From: an uncultured Eubacterium sp.
GTDB taxonomy: Bacteria > Bacillota > Clostridia > Peptostreptococcales > Anaerovoracaceae
NCBI GenBank assembly: GCA_946614405.1
Contig: CAMOGZ010000115.1
Location: forward strand, 1 to 5,134
DNA: 5,134 bases
Direction: 5' to 3'
Shown here: piece after piece, positions 1 to 5,134 of the stretch
How the letters are laid out: each line of letters starts with the position of its first letter
How positions within the stretch are numbered: position 1 is the stretch's first letter
Notes under the pieces: generated by a model
The model's input: only the letters and a program-made list of their open reading frames with translations
Database searches by the model: none
Told to the model about the DNA's origin: nothing
Program-made: the position numbers and the translations under genes

Positions 1-1560
1 CTGGCCCTGGGACAGGTTGTCCCCGGAGTCCACCAGCATGGTCTCATACCCATCGGGCAGCATGGCCACCATCTGGTCCACATTACTGAAGGCGGCGGCC
101 TGCCGCACGTCTTCATCGGTGGCATCGGCTTTGGCATAGGTCAGGTTCGCCCGGATCGTGTCCGTAAACAAAACCGTATCCTGCAGCACGATCCCCACCA
201 GGTCACGGAGATCCGTGCAGTCGATGTCTTTGATATTCACACCGTCCAGCAGGATCTCGCCGCTGTCGATGTCATAGAACCGCATCAGCAGGTTGATGAT
301 GGTGGTCTTGCCGGAACCCGTAGAGCCCACCAGGGCGATCTTCTTGCCGGCTTCGATCTTCAGGTTGAAGTCCCGGATCACTGGCTTTCCCGGAACGTAG
401 GAGAAATCCACGTGGCGGAATTCGATCGTGCCGTCCGTCTGGGCTTTGTGCACCGATCCGGCTTTGTTCTCGGGGGGAGCATCCATGACCTCGAAGATCC
501 GCTCCGCGCCGGCGATCGCCGTCTGGATCTGGCCGTAGAGCTGAGCCAGCTCGTTGATGGGCCGGGAGAACTGCTTGGAGTAGATGGCGAAGGCGGAGAT
601 GACACCCACCGTGATGTAGCCTTTGAGGGCCAGGTAGCCCCCGAACACGGCAACCACCACGAAGGACACGTTGTTCAGCATGTTCATGACGGGACCCATG
701 GAGCTTGCGATGATCTCCGCCATGATCCCCGTGTGAGTCAGGGCATCCGAAGCGTCCTGGAAGTCCTGGATCACGGCCTCCTGCTGGTTGTAGGCGGTCA
801 CCGTCTTATAGTAGGAGACCTTCTCCTCCACGATGCCGTTGATGCGGCCCAGGAGCTGCTGCCGCTGCAGGTAGTACCGGCGCATGACCCGGGAAATGAT
901 GCGGGTGAACAGCACCGAGAAAATCACCACGGAGCAGGCCAGAAGCGTGAGCTGCCAGCTGTACCAGAACATCACGGCCATGGTGCCCGCCAGGGTCAGC
1001 ACCCCGGAGAACAAAGACGACAGCGACTGGGAGATCACCCCGGAGATGTTCTCGGCGTCGTTGGTCATGCGGCTGATGAGGTCGCCGTGGGAGTGATTGT
1101 CCAGGTAGGACAAAGGCAAATCGATGGTTTTCCGGAAGAGCTGGGCCCGCATGCTCTTCACGATGCGCTGGGAGAGCCGGGCGCCGATCTGCTCCTGAGC
1201 GAGGGACGACAGGCTGCTGCCCACGTAGACCGCGGCCATGATGGCCAGGATCCCCGGGACCCGGTCGAACTGCCTCATGGTGATACTGTCGATGGCGCGG
1301 CTCAGAAGAGCCGGCGCCGCCACCTGAAGGAGCACCGAGACAGAGACGATCAGAAGAAGCAGCAGGACGACTTTGCGCTCGGATCGGAAATAGGCGATGA
1401 GACGGCGAAGAGTGTGCCTGCCTTCCTTTGGCTTCTCCACGGGGGCGCCCATGTTCCGGGGCCCGCGGCGCATGGAGATGTTCATGTCGGCGGTTTTGCT
1501 CATGCGGTGCCCGGCATCCCGGGGCACCTGGGTCTGGGTGCGCTGTGTATTCTGACTCAT
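1..1560 (-). CDS. ABC exporter half-transporter, second subunit of a heterodimer (3' end missing)
   Basis: This is a membrane permease fused to an ATPase, of the multidrug/lipid exporter type (MsbA/LmrCD/TM287-288-like). The window holds 520 codons and the C-terminus lies beyond the left edge. A charged N-terminal tail of about 60 residues precedes the first membrane helix, which begins near residue 64 with a run of Val and Leu. The transmembrane region extends to about residue 330. The nucleotide-binding domain shows Walker A GSTGSGKT at 412-419, the Q-loop Gln at 460 and the signature LSQGQ at 516-520, where the window cuts it. Walker B and the switch His are outside. In heterodimeric exporters an LSQGQ signature is common in the subunit that supplies the otherwise canonical ATPase site, so this subunit should carry the catalytic Glu; that cannot be seen here. 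The ATG at 1560 overlaps the upstream stop as ATGA. It follows AGGAGGT at 1566-1572 with 5-nt spacing, so the two genes are co-transcribed and probably translationally coupled. The substrate cannot be told. Confidence 0.95.
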   Translation of the reverse strand, partial: MSQNTQRTQTQVPRDAGHRMSKTADMNISMRRGPRNMGAPVEKPKEGRHTLRRLIAYFRSERKVVLLLLLIVSVSVLLQVAAPALLSRAIDSITMRQFDRVPGILAIMAAVYVGSSLSSLAQEQIGARLSQRIVKSMRAQLFRKTIDLPLSYLDNHSHGDLISRMTNDAENISGVISQSLSSLFSGVLTLAGTMAVMFWYSWQLTLLACSVVIFSVLFTRIISRVMRRYYLQRQQLLGRINGIVEEKVSYYKTVTAYNQQEAVIQDFQDASDALTHTGIMAEIIASSMGPVMNMLNNVSFVVVAVFGGYLALKGYITVGVISAFAIYSKQFSRPINELAQLYGQIQTAIAGAERIFEVMDAPPENKAGSVHKAQTDGTIEFRHVDFSYVPGKPVIRDFNLKIEAGKKIALVGSTGSGKTTIINLLMRFYDIDSGEILLDGVNIKDIDCTDLRDLVGIVLQDTVLFTDTIRANLTYAKADATDEDVRQAAAFSNVDQMVAMLPDGYETMLVDSGDNLSQGQ

Positions 1561-3293
1561 GCGGCACCTCCTGACTTCATCTGGGAATCGCAGATGTCCT
1601 GGTACACCGGGCAGGTGGCCAGGAGCTCTTCGTGGGTCCCGCAGGCGATGATGGTGCCCTCATCCAGCACGGCGATGCGGTCTGCCCGCCGGGCCGTGGC
1701 GATGCGCTGGGCGATGATGATCCGGGTCTGGCCGGAGTAGTTCTCCTCCAGGGCCTGATACAGCGCCGCCTCCGTCCGGAGGTCCAGGGCGCTGGTGGAA
1801 TCGTCCAGGATCAGGAATGTGGCATTCTTCAGCAGGGCGCGGCTGATGGCGATGCGCTGACGCTGGCCGCCGGAGAGACTCATGCCCCCCTCGGCCACGG
1901 CGGTGTCATAGCCGTCAGGCTGCTCCAGGATGAACCCTTCCGCCTGGGCGGCTTTCGCGGCCCGGCGCACTTCCTCCTCCGGGGCATCGGGACGCCCCAG
2001 AGTGATATTGTCCCGAATGGTGGTGCTGAAGAGCTCATTCTTCTGGGTCACAAAGGCCACCTTCTCCCGCAGCGCCGCCAGTTCGTATCTTCTCACATCC
2101 ACACCGTCCACGTAGACGGTGCCTTTTGTTACATCATAGAAACGGGGGATCAGGTTCACCAGACTGGTTTTGCCGCAGCCGGTGGCGCCCACGATGGCGA
2201 TGGTCTCCCCGGGCTCAATGGTCAGATCGATGTCCCGCAGCACCTCCGTCTGGCTGCCGTCGGGATAGGAGAAATCCACGTGGTCGAAGCGGATCCACCC
2301 GGGCACGGTTTTGCCGGTGCGCACGGGGCCGTCGTCGATGGCGGGGACCGTGTTCAGGACCTCCTTCAGACGAGCCGCAGAGGCCATTCCCCGGGACAAA
2401 GTCTGGAAGATCATGGCCAGCATCATCATGCCTCCCAGGATCTGAGAGATGTAAGTGACCGCGGCCATGACCTCGCCGGGAGCAAGGCCTCCCTGACGTA
2501 CGTGGATGGCGCCGATCCAGATCAGAGCCACCGTGGCCAGGTTCAGGATGATATTCATCACCGGCCGCATGTAGGACATGATCAGAAGAACTCTGAGCTG
2601 GGTGTCCGACAGGTCCTCATTGGCATGGCCGAACCGCTCCGTCTCCCGGTCCTCCTGGATGAATGCCTTCACCACCCGGGTGCCGTTGATGTTCTCCTGG
2701 ATCACCGTGTTCATGCTGTCGATCTTCTTTTGCAGCAGCGGGAACAGGGGGTTCGTCTTCCACAGGACGAATCCGATGTTCAGAAGCACCAGAGGAAAGG
2801 CGCAGGCGATGATCACCAGGAACCTCTGGTCCAGGGACAGCAGGGTGATGGTGCCCACCACCATGAACATGAGGCAGCGGATGAATCCCCGCACCGACTG
2901 CTGCACCAGGCGCTCCAGCTGGGTCACGTCATTGGTGATCCGGGTGATCAGAGACCCCGTGGTGAATGCGTCAGTCTGCTGGAAGGACAGGTGCATGATG
3001 CGCCGGAAGCATTCTTTCCTCACTTGATTCGCAAAGTTCTGGCTGCACAGATTCGCCATGGTGCCGCTCAGCATACCACAAAGCCCACCTGCCAGGACGA
3101 TCAGGATCATCTGGATCCCCACGGACCAGATGAGGTCCAGATCCGGCAGACCGCCGTGGTTCAGGCCAAGGATGCCCTCATCCACGATGCGGGCCATGAG
3201 CCTGGGCTGGAGCATATCCACCGACACCTCGCAGACCATGAAGAAGGCGGCGAGGAGGGCGAAAGGCCAGTATTTTCTCATATATTTCAGCAT
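1557..3293 (-). CDS. ABC exporter half-transporter, first subunit, with degenerate ATPase site
   Basis: This is a complete 578-residue permease-ATPase fusion, normal length for a half-transporter. Roughly the first 310 residues form the six-helix exporter domain; the first helix is near residues 10-28. The ATPase domain has Walker A GATGCGKT at 369-376, Q-loop Gln 417, signature LSGGQ at 473-477 and Walker B ending in Asp497-Asp498. Asp498 stands where the catalytic Glu normally is, and Gln529 (IIIAQR) replaces the switch-loop His. Both substitutions are known from the degenerate-site subunit of heterodimeric exporters such as TM287/288, so it should work with the next gene, whose start it overlaps by 4 nt. 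I chose the ATG at 3293 because AAGAGG at 3302-3307 lies 8 nt upstream. An in-frame GTG at 3302 would give three more residues but sits inside that ribosome binding site. Multidrug, peptide or lipid export are all possible; the substrate is unknown. Confidence 0.96.
   Translation of the reverse strand: MLKYMRKYWPFALLAAFFMVCEVSVDMLQPRLMARIVDEGILGLNHGGLPDLDLIWSVGIQMILIVLAGGLCGMLSGTMANLCSQNFANQVRKECFRRIMHLSFQQTDAFTTGSLITRITNDVTQLERLVQQSVRGFIRCLMFMVVGTITLLSLDQRFLVIIACAFPLVLLNIGFVLWKTNPLFPLLQKKIDSMNTVIQENINGTRVVKAFIQEDRETERFGHANEDLSDTQLRVLLIMSYMRPVMNIILNLATVALIWIGAIHVRQGGLAPGEVMAAVTYISQILGGMMMLAMIFQTLSRGMASAARLKEVLNTVPAIDDGPVRTGKTVPGWIRFDHVDFSYPDGSQTEVLRDIDLTIEPGETIAIVGATGCGKTSLVNLIPRFYDVTKGTVYVDGVDVRRYELAALREKVAFVTQKNELFSTTIRDNITLGRPDAPEEEVRRAAKAAQAEGFILEQPDGYDTAVAEGGMSLSGGQRQRIAISRALLKNATFLILDDSTSALDLRTEAALYQALEENYSGQTRIIIAQRIATARRADRIAVLDEGTIIACGTHEELLATCPVYQDICDSQMKSGGAA
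1566..1572 (-). promoter_or_regulatory. Ribosome binding site of the second ABC subunit
   Basis: On the minus strand AGGAGGT lies 5 nt before the ATG at 1560, inside the last codons of the upstream subunit. It fixes the start of the downstream gene and fits coupled translation across the ATGA overlap. Confidence 0.85.
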
Positions 3294-3301
3294 TAGTTTC
3301 A

Positions 3302-3307
3302 CCTCTT
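3302..3307 (-). promoter_or_regulatory. Ribosome binding site of the first ABC subunit
   Basis: AAGAGG on the minus strand is 8 nt before the ATG at 3293. It decides between that ATG and the in-frame GTG at 3302, which would overlap the site itself. The 187-nt gap upstream, to the regulator ending at 3481, shows no convincing promoter or terminator, so it is unclear whether the exporter is transcribed alone or by read-through from the regulators. Confidence 0.75.
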
Positions 3308-3480
3308 GCTATCTATTGTACTGCGAAACTGGGAAAAAGGACAGAAAAATGAACGTGGGATACAGAGAAAAATAGGCAACCAAATACTGCCCGGCGGAAG
3401 CAGACGGTTTGTCCGCAGGGGATGGAATGGGTATGAAACTGAGATACAAACATCCGGAACAACAAAGACGACAAGAACTG

Positions 3481-3804
3481 TCACGAACTATGAAAGCATT
3501 GGAATTTCAACGTTTTTGCGGGGGGGGGTGCGTTATTATCAGTCTTAGGAAACTTTCTCCGCACGTTGGTGAGAGCGCACATATAGTTCATGTCTGCGTC
3601 ATAGAATTCAGCGAGGTTCAGCAGAATATCGATGGGGATCCGCAGATTCCCCAGCTCGTAGTCAGCATAAGTGCGCTGACTGATATGGAGATAATCTGCC
3701 ACTTCTCGCTGCTTCAGGTCGCGATCCTCCCGGAGATCCCGGATCCTTCGGGCAAAGGCCGGGACTTCAGGAATCGAACCTGGATCTTTCCTTTGTCTTG
3801 GCAT
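3481..3804 (-). CDS. Small Xre-family helix-turn-helix regulator with a poly-C tract near its 3' end
   Basis: This is a predicted DNA-binding protein of 107 residues. The Cro/C1-type helix-turn-helix domain covers about residues 18-76 (IRDLRED, LKQREVADYL, then recognition helix SQRTYADYELG at about 42-52), and the core ends with NYMCALT. The ATG at 3804 is preferred because AGGTGAGG (3810-3817) ends 5 nt before it. An in-frame ATG at 3834 would add ten residues but lacks such a site. Over residues 1-86 it aligns without gaps to the regulator at 3980-4255, with 56 of 86 positions identical. After that the tail is unlike the paralog: about 20 residues including Ala-Pro-Pro-Pro encoded by nine consecutive C. 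TAATAA lies just out of frame at 3533-3538, near where the paralog stops, so the tail may be an acquired read-through extension. The gene is on the same strand as the exporter, 187 nt upstream of it. Its target is unknown; autoregulation is likely for the family. Confidence 0.88.
   Translation of the reverse strand: MPRQRKDPGSIPEVPAFARRIRDLREDRDLKQREVADYLHISQRTYADYELGNLRIPIDILLNLAEFYDADMNYMCALTNVRRKFPKTDNNAPPPAKTLKFQCFHSS
3520..3528. repeat. Mononucleotide tract of nine G/C, a candidate slippage site
   Basis: Nine G on the plus strand are nine C in the coding strand of the regulator, where they encode Pro93-Pro95. Gain of one C would shift the frame to a slightly shorter tail ending in a TAG at a different place; loss of one would end the protein about four codons after the tract. 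Both changes affect only the tail after the helix-turn-helix domain. Such tracts are prone to slippage in replication and also to sequencing or assembly error. Confidence 0.75.
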
Positions 3805-3899
3805 AAGGACCTCACCTGTATAAAATGGCAGCAAAAACGGACCATGCTATCCCTCTCCGCCTTTATGATATCACGGGTGGTTCGCGAATGGAAGAATAA

Positions 3900-3933
3900 T
3901 TACATATATTAATGTAAGTTTAATCCTTCACAA
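3900..3933 (-). promoter_or_regulatory. Candidate promoter and palindromic operator upstream of the 3481-3804 regulator
   Basis: On the minus strand TTGTGA (3928-3933) and TAATAT (3906-3911) are 16 nt apart and could be -35 and -10 boxes, each with four of six consensus bases. The -10-like box forms the centre of a perfect inverted repeat, TTACAT at 3900-3905 and ATGTAA at 3912-3917. A palindrome over a -10 box is the usual layout for a repressor that controls its own promoter, but no second copy was found to support this. Transcription would start near 3899, leaving a leader of about 95 nt. The region is AT-rich, so chance is possible. Confidence 0.35.
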
Positions 3934-3979
3934 ACATGGTCTGTTCATTCGACTGCTGCCTTGGATCAAATGTCAGGTC

Positions 3980-4255
3980 TTACTGTTTGGTCTTGCCAGG
4001 GAAGGGCTTGCGTACCTTAGTGAGGCCGCACATGTAATTCATGTCTGAGTTATAATACCTGGCTAGTGCGATAAGGGCATCAACCGGAATACGAATGTTA
4101 CCCAGCTCATAGTCTGCATAGGTACGCTGACTAATATTGAGATACTCGGCAATCTGACGCTGCTTCAGGTCGTGATCTTCCCTCAGGTCTCGGATACATT
4201 GTGCATAAAGTGGGATAGGCTTAAGAGCGTCGGGGTCTTTCCTTTTACGTGACAT
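3980..4255 (-). CDS. Small Xre-family helix-turn-helix regulator, paralog of the next gene
   Basis: This is a 91-residue predicted DNA-binding protein made up of a basic N-terminus (RKRKDP) and one Cro/C1-type helix-turn-helix domain (about residues 18-76). Its recognition region SQRTYADYELG is identical to that of the protein at 3481-3804, so both may recognise the same or similar DNA. The core ends NYMCGLT and is followed by a short basic tail (VRKPFPGKTKQ). The start is the ATG at 4255, because AAGGAG at 4261-4266 is 5 nt upstream; the in-frame ATG at 4273 would lie above that site. It is followed by a 175-nt gap and then its paralog in the same direction, an arrangement suggesting tandem duplication. 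Its codons are AT-richer than the paralog's. It is divergent from the surface-protein gene across a 411-nt region. Autoregulation or control of that gene is possible but not shown. Confidence 0.9.
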   Translation of the reverse strand: MSRKRKDPDALKPIPLYAQCIRDLREDHDLKQRQIAEYLNISQRTYADYELGNIRIPVDALIALARYYNSDMNYMCGLTKVRKPFPGKTKQ

Positions 4256-4260
4256 AACAA

Positions 4261-4266
4261 CTCCTT
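4261..4266 (-). promoter_or_regulatory. Ribosome binding site of the 3980-4255 regulator
   Basis: AAGGAG on the minus strand lies 5 nt before the ATG at 4255 and rules out the upstream in-frame ATG at 4273. No clear minus-strand promoter was found further upstream, though AT-rich -10-like strings occur around 4336-4346. Confidence 0.75.
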
Positions 4267-4365
4267 CATACAAAGTCCATCACAAGAGAAATAATTGACC
4301 CGTTTCTCTTCCTAAAATAATAGTTTTTCGCTTGCCTATATAATAAACAAAAGATGATTCCCCTA

Positions 4366-4394
4366 TTGACTATTAGTGCAAAATACGCTATATT
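4366..4394 (+). promoter_or_regulatory. Sigma-A type promoter of the surface-protein gene
   Basis: TTGACT (4366-4371) and TATATT (4389-4394) are separated by exactly 17 nt, a near-consensus housekeeping promoter. Transcription should start close to 4400, giving a leader of about 265 nt before the ATG at 4667. A second, weaker pair lies upstream (TTGACC at 4295-4300, 17 nt, TAATAG at 4318-4323) and could be an additional start. Confidence 0.7.
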
Positions 4395-4400
4395 ATTATC

Positions 4401-4666
4401 GGTAGAGGATAGTACGCTAAGGCGTATTATGGCTTTTTGTACCATAATCTAATTTATTCACAATCTGATCAAGAATGTTATGTGAACTAATTGATTTCAG
4501 CGCAGAGACGGTATGCGTTATGAAATATAACTTAATGGGGAAGGAGGCAATGAGGAATATTATAAAGACCGTCACCTTTAAATTTTGATCAGAGTTTAAC
4601 AACTCGCGGCCTTTGGCCGCACAACCAAGTAAAACGTTATTACAAGAAGGAAAGGAGCGCGTAATA
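4401..4666 (+). promoter_or_regulatory. Long structured 5' leader of the surface-protein mRNA
   Basis: This stretch has no convincing gene but carries several helices in the plus-strand RNA. In order: hairpin 4409-4417 with 4422-4430; the competing hairpin 4426-4432 with 4442-4448; an 11-bp long-range helix 4464-4474 with 4583-4593 (one G-U); nested inside it a 6-bp helix, GACGGT 4507-4512 with ACCGTC 4568-4573; inside that a small hairpin 4517-4521 with 4527-4531; then hairpins 4592-4596/4601-4605 and GCGGCC 4606-4611/GGCCGC 4615-4620; and finally the start-site hairpin at 4635-4669. I could not recognise the conserved core of a known riboswitch or T-box. It may set mRNA stability, transcription attenuation or translation. 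Pairings were found by eye and no folding energy was computed. Confidence 0.5.
4409..4448 (+). promoter_or_regulatory. Overlapping alternative hairpins at the 5' end of the leader
   Basis: Hairpin A pairs 4409-4417 with 4422-4430: nine base pairs including one G-U, and a TAAG loop. It is followed by GGC and then five T at 4434-4438, resembling a weak intrinsic terminator. Hairpin B pairs ATTATGG at 4426-4432 with CCATAAT at 4442-4448 and places the T run in its loop. Both use bases 4426-4430, so they exclude each other, as in attenuators. Confidence 0.4.
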
Positions 4667-4669
4667 ATG
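4635..4669 (+). promoter_or_regulatory. Hairpin presenting the ribosome binding site in its loop and burying the start codon
   Basis: CGTTATTAC at 4635-4643 pairs with GTAATAATG at 4661-4669 over nine positions, one of them G-U. The 17-nt loop (4644-4660) contains the Shine-Dalgarno AAAGGAG (4651-4657), and the ATG at 4667-4669 is the last part of the stem. The Shine-Dalgarno is 9 nt from the ATG, a workable spacing. The layout would let ribosomes bind the loop while start-codon access depends on opening an AU-rich stem. Confidence 0.55.
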
Positions 4670-5134
4670 AATAAGAAGTTAAAGCAGATCGCTGCTTCGC
4701 TCTTATCGGTCCTGATGATCGTCTGCTTCATGCCCAGCATGGCATTTGCAGCTGATGGGGATGTATCGAGCACTACATATGATGTAGTAACAGATATTCC
4801 GGATCAGGCATGGACGGGAGACGTACCTGATTTGATGAATCTGGACGCCCTGGCTAAGATCAAGGTTAAGCCTGTTGGAGGAGATGCTTCTCAGGTTCTT
4901 GAATTGACAAGAGGAACACACTTCACCGTCGAGGCCAAGGAAGCAGGACCAGGAGAAGTTGATGCATACTTCACAATGATTAAGGATGATTCTAATCCTT
5001 ATGCAAACGATGTAATTAATTCTAAGAAATTTAATGTTACTAAAGAAACTGCTACAGATTCATACACAGTAACAGTAGATAAGACTAAAATTGCTTATAC
5101 TGGTAAGACTCTGACAGGAGCTGAAGTTGCAGCT
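4667..5134 (+). CDS. Secreted surface protein with Ig-like repeats (N-terminal part only)
   Basis: This ORF remains open to the right edge: 156 codons are present. The first 28 residues are a clear signal peptide: MNKKLK, a hydrophobic core and a cleavage motif Ala-Phe-Ala at 26-28 before Ala-Asp. The mature part is acidic and rich in Thr, Val and Asp. It appears to contain one divergent copy of a beta-rich repeat common in Clostridia surface proteins (IPDQAWTG at 44-51, GTHFTV at 83-88, a hydrophobic end near 122-124). A second copy starts at about 142 (IAYTGKTLTG). This repeat assignment is by pattern memory. The protein should be exported by Sec and could be a wall-associated adhesin, hydrolase or S-layer-like protein; the decisive C-terminal modules are not in the window. 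AAAGGAG at 4651-4657 supports the start. The long leader and strong promoter suggest high or carefully controlled expression. Confidence 0.85.
   Translation, partial: MNKKLKQIAASLLSVLMIVCFMPSMAFAADGDVSSTTYDVVTDIPDQAWTGDVPDLMNLDALAKIKVKPVGGDASQVLELTRGTHFTVEAKEAGPGEVDAYFTMIKDDSNPYANDVINSKKFNVTKETATDSYTVTVDKTKIAYTGKTLTGAEVAA

Noticed and set aside
412..1740. Long open frame on the plus strand across the exporter genes
   Set aside because: It is antisense to two clear ABC genes, rich in His, Gly and Asp as expected for a GC-rich shadow frame, and has no recognisable domain.
1632..3296. 554-codon plus-strand open frame antisense to the first ABC subunit
   Set aside because: Low-complexity His/Gln/Gly/Asp composition with no motif; the minus strand carries all ABC motifs in full.
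3315..3320. TACAAT on the minus strand as a -10 box for the exporter operon
   Set aside because: No acceptable -35 box lies 16-18 nt upstream, and transcription would begin right at the ribosome binding site.
3299..3484. 61-codon minus-strand ORF from a GTG between the first regulator and the exporter
   Set aside because: It has no ribosome binding site of note, no domain and a composition unlike a protein; it probably only fills the intergenic region.
4339..4344. Perfect TATAAT on the plus strand as the main promoter
   Set aside because: There is no -35-like box at 16-18 nt upstream and no extended TG; the pair at 4366-4394 is much better.
4401..4408. GGTAGAGG as the start of a lysine riboswitch
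   Set aside because: It resembles the first bases of the L-box, but the following conserved L-box segments could not be found.
4606..4620. GCGGCC-TTT-GGCCGC hairpin as an intrinsic terminator
   Set aside because: No T run follows on either strand; it is more likely a structural hairpin of the leader.
4417..4773. 118-codon minus-strand ORF over the leader and signal-peptide coding region
   Set aside because: It is antisense to the surface-protein start and to the structured leader, with no motif and no clear ribosome binding site.

Overview
The window looks like part of the chromosome of a Gram-positive anaerobe of the Clostridia, probably a Lachnospiraceae or related gut lineage. This is inferred from strong AGGAGG-type ribosome binding sites, a heterodimeric multidrug-type ABC exporter pair, small Xre-family regulators of a style common in that group, and a secreted protein with a Firmicutes signal peptide and Ig-like 'YTGK' repeats. 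No rRNA, tRNA, insertion sequence or CRISPR array was seen. Base composition changes visibly: the left 3.3 kb is GC-rich, and the right part from about 3.9 kb is AT-richer.

Layout. On the minus strand, positions 3293 to 1 hold two ABC exporter half-transporters joined by an ATGA overlap (1557-1560). The upstream subunit is complete (578 aa). It carries the degenerate nucleotide-binding site: Asp replaces the catalytic Glu, and Gln replaces the switch His. The downstream subunit runs off the left edge just inside its LSQGQ signature motif. Upstream of them, also on the minus strand, are two tandem paralogous Xre-type helix-turn-helix proteins (3481-3804 and 3980-4255). They are about 65% identical over 86 ungapped residues. 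The 3' end of the first contains a run of nine C on its coding strand.

A 411-bp divergent region (4256-4666) separates the second regulator from a plus-strand gene for a large secreted surface protein, of which only the first 156 codons are present. This gene has a good sigma-A type promoter at 4366-4394 and a leader of about 265 nt that is unusually rich in RNA structure. The leader holds an overlapping pair of mutually exclusive hairpins, an 11-bp long-range helix enclosing a second 6-bp long-range helix, two adjacent hairpins, and a 9-bp hairpin that puts the Shine-Dalgarno in its loop and the AUG in its stem. An orphan perfect AAGGAGG also lies inside the structured part. I could not match this leader to a riboswitch class I know. 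It is the best candidate here for something undescribed.

How the parts may work together (inference): the exporter pair is a self-contained membrane machine; the two small Xre proteins probably regulate themselves and perhaps neighbouring genes; the surface-protein gene appears to be controlled mainly through its RNA leader.
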